Shown here piece by piece: positions 5,180-5,772 of a stretch of DNA of 5,772 nt. Position numbers and translations under genes: made by a program. The first letter of the stretch is position 1. Each line of letters starts with the position of its first letter. The notes below the pieces were generated by a model. It did not search any database and had not been told where the DNA came from. It worked only from the letters and a program-made list of their open reading frames with translations. The DNA is from CAZOHN01 sp964579325 (GTDB taxonomy: Bacteria; Pseudomonadota; Alphaproteobacteria; Rhodobacterales; Rhodobacteraceae): contig CAZOHN010000223.1 of assembly GCA_964579325.1 (NCBI GenBank), positions 1 to 5,772 of the forward strand. Direction: 5' to 3'.

Positions 5180-5772
5180 TCAGAGGTCGAGCCGCCCCTG
5201 CGCGCCCCGGTCCTCCTCGCGCGCCGCGCGCCTGAAGGTGTCGTCGCGGCGGGCGGGAAGCTGGACGGCGCGTTCGCGCAACTGCATGGCCTGCTCCACG
5301 GTGACGATCTGGAGGCGCGGGACGGCGGCGAAGCCGGGTTCCTCGTGCTGCCCGGCACTCGCGGCCTCGGCCACCATGGGCTTGGTGGGTTCGGTCAGGG
5401 TGAGGAAAACGCCGATCCCGGCCTTCTCGCGCTCCATGGTGCCCTTGAGGTCCCGGATCATGCTGACGCCCACGTTCTCGCCCGCCTTCACGCTGACGAT
5501 TCCGAGGCCGGTCTTGCCGAAGTAGAGCCGCCCGTCGAGGCCCCGGTCGGCGCCCTTCTTGCCGAAGTTGCCGGGCTGGGCGGCGATGAGCGAGAGCGCC
5601 CACTTCTCGAACTCGTGGTACTTGCCGCGTGCGGCGAGGTCGCGCGCGGCGTGGATGTCCTGCGGGACGCCGTGGGTGGTGAATTGGAGCGGCGGCACCT
5701 TGTCCTTGAAGGCATCGCGCAGGCGCTTTTCGATCAGGCCGATCGCAAGGTGGATGACGTCGATGCCGATCC
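5180..5772 (-). CDS. Site-specific DNA methyltransferase with C-terminal Mrr-like nuclease domain (C-terminal part, cut by window edge)
   Basis: The window holds the last 196 codons of a longer gene whose start lies beyond base 5772. The first in-window residues, IGIDVIHLAIGLIEKRL (about 5720-5770), match the strand-helix that ends N4/N6-type DNA methyltransferase domains, usually preceded by RRW. A second domain follows: VPQDIHAARDLAARGKYHEF, then KWALSLIAAQPGN, GADRGLDG (5531-5554), VSVK (5486-5497) and MIRDLKGTMEREKAGIGVFL. The acidic GADxGxDG block followed by a beta-strand ending in S-V-K is the Mrr-type PD-(D/E)XK arrangement, with the D and K catalytic candidates intact. The family is recalled as annotated 'site-specific DNA-methyltransferase' in proteobacteria. 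The tail (after about 5260) is charged and less conserved. A single-chain modification-restriction or methyl-dependent role is inference. It sits 82 bp upstream of secE, on the same strand but probably separately transcribed. Confidence 0.8.
   Translation of the reverse strand, partial: IGIDVIHLAIGLIEKRLRDAFKDKVPPLQFTTHGVPQDIHAARDLAARGKYHEFEKWALSLIAAQPGNFGKKGADRGLDGRLYFGKTGLGIVSVKAGENVGVSMIRDLKGTMEREKAGIGVFLTLTEPTKPMVAEAASAGQHEEPGFAAVPRLQIVTVEQAMQLRERAVQLPARRDDTFRRAAREEDRGAQGRLDL

Noticed and set aside
1..5772. CRISPR arrays, insertion sequences, phage or integration sites.
   Set aside because: No regularly spaced repeats, transposase frames or terminal inverted repeats were seen on either strand.

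Overview
The window is a GC-rich stretch of an alphaproteobacterial chromosome, most likely Rhodobacterales/Rhodobacteraceae. That placement rests on recalled protein similarity (NusG, L7/L12, L10 and L11 wording typical of Rhodobacter relatives), not on a search. All supported genes lie on the minus strand, so the biological order runs from high to low coordinates.

Layout in transcription order: the C-terminal part of a DNA methyltransferase fused to an Mrr-like nuclease domain (5772 to 5180, N-terminal part outside the window); an 82 bp gap holding a GC hairpin and then a good sigma70-type promoter candidate; secE (5097-4906); a 232 bp gap; nusG (4673-4140); a 91 bp gap with a strong small hairpin; rplK/L11 (4048-3596); rplA/L1 (3590-2889, 5 nt after rplK); a 289 bp gap that looks like the autoregulatory L10 leader; rplJ/L10 (2599-2084, GTG start); a 67 bp gap; rplL/L7-L12 (2016-1639); a 247 bp gap with two hairpins, one with a perfect 12 bp stem; and the first 463 codons of rpoB (1391 to the window edge).

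The secE-nusG-rplKAJL-rpoB order is the classic bacterial cluster linking protein export (SecE), transcription elongation (NusG), the ribosomal L1 and L12 stalks and the RNA polymerase beta subunit. Gaps inside the cluster are where regulation is expected: L1 feedback near rplK, L10-L12 feedback on the rplJ leader, and partial attenuation or RNA processing between rplL and rpoB. No gap exceeds 300 bp. No tRNA, rRNA, CRISPR, insertion sequence or attachment site was recognised.

The only accessory-looking gene is the methyltransferase-nuclease fusion at the high-coordinate end. It appears to be a separate transcription unit from the ribosomal cluster. The rest is a conserved housekeeping region, and I do not see an undescribed system fully contained in the window.
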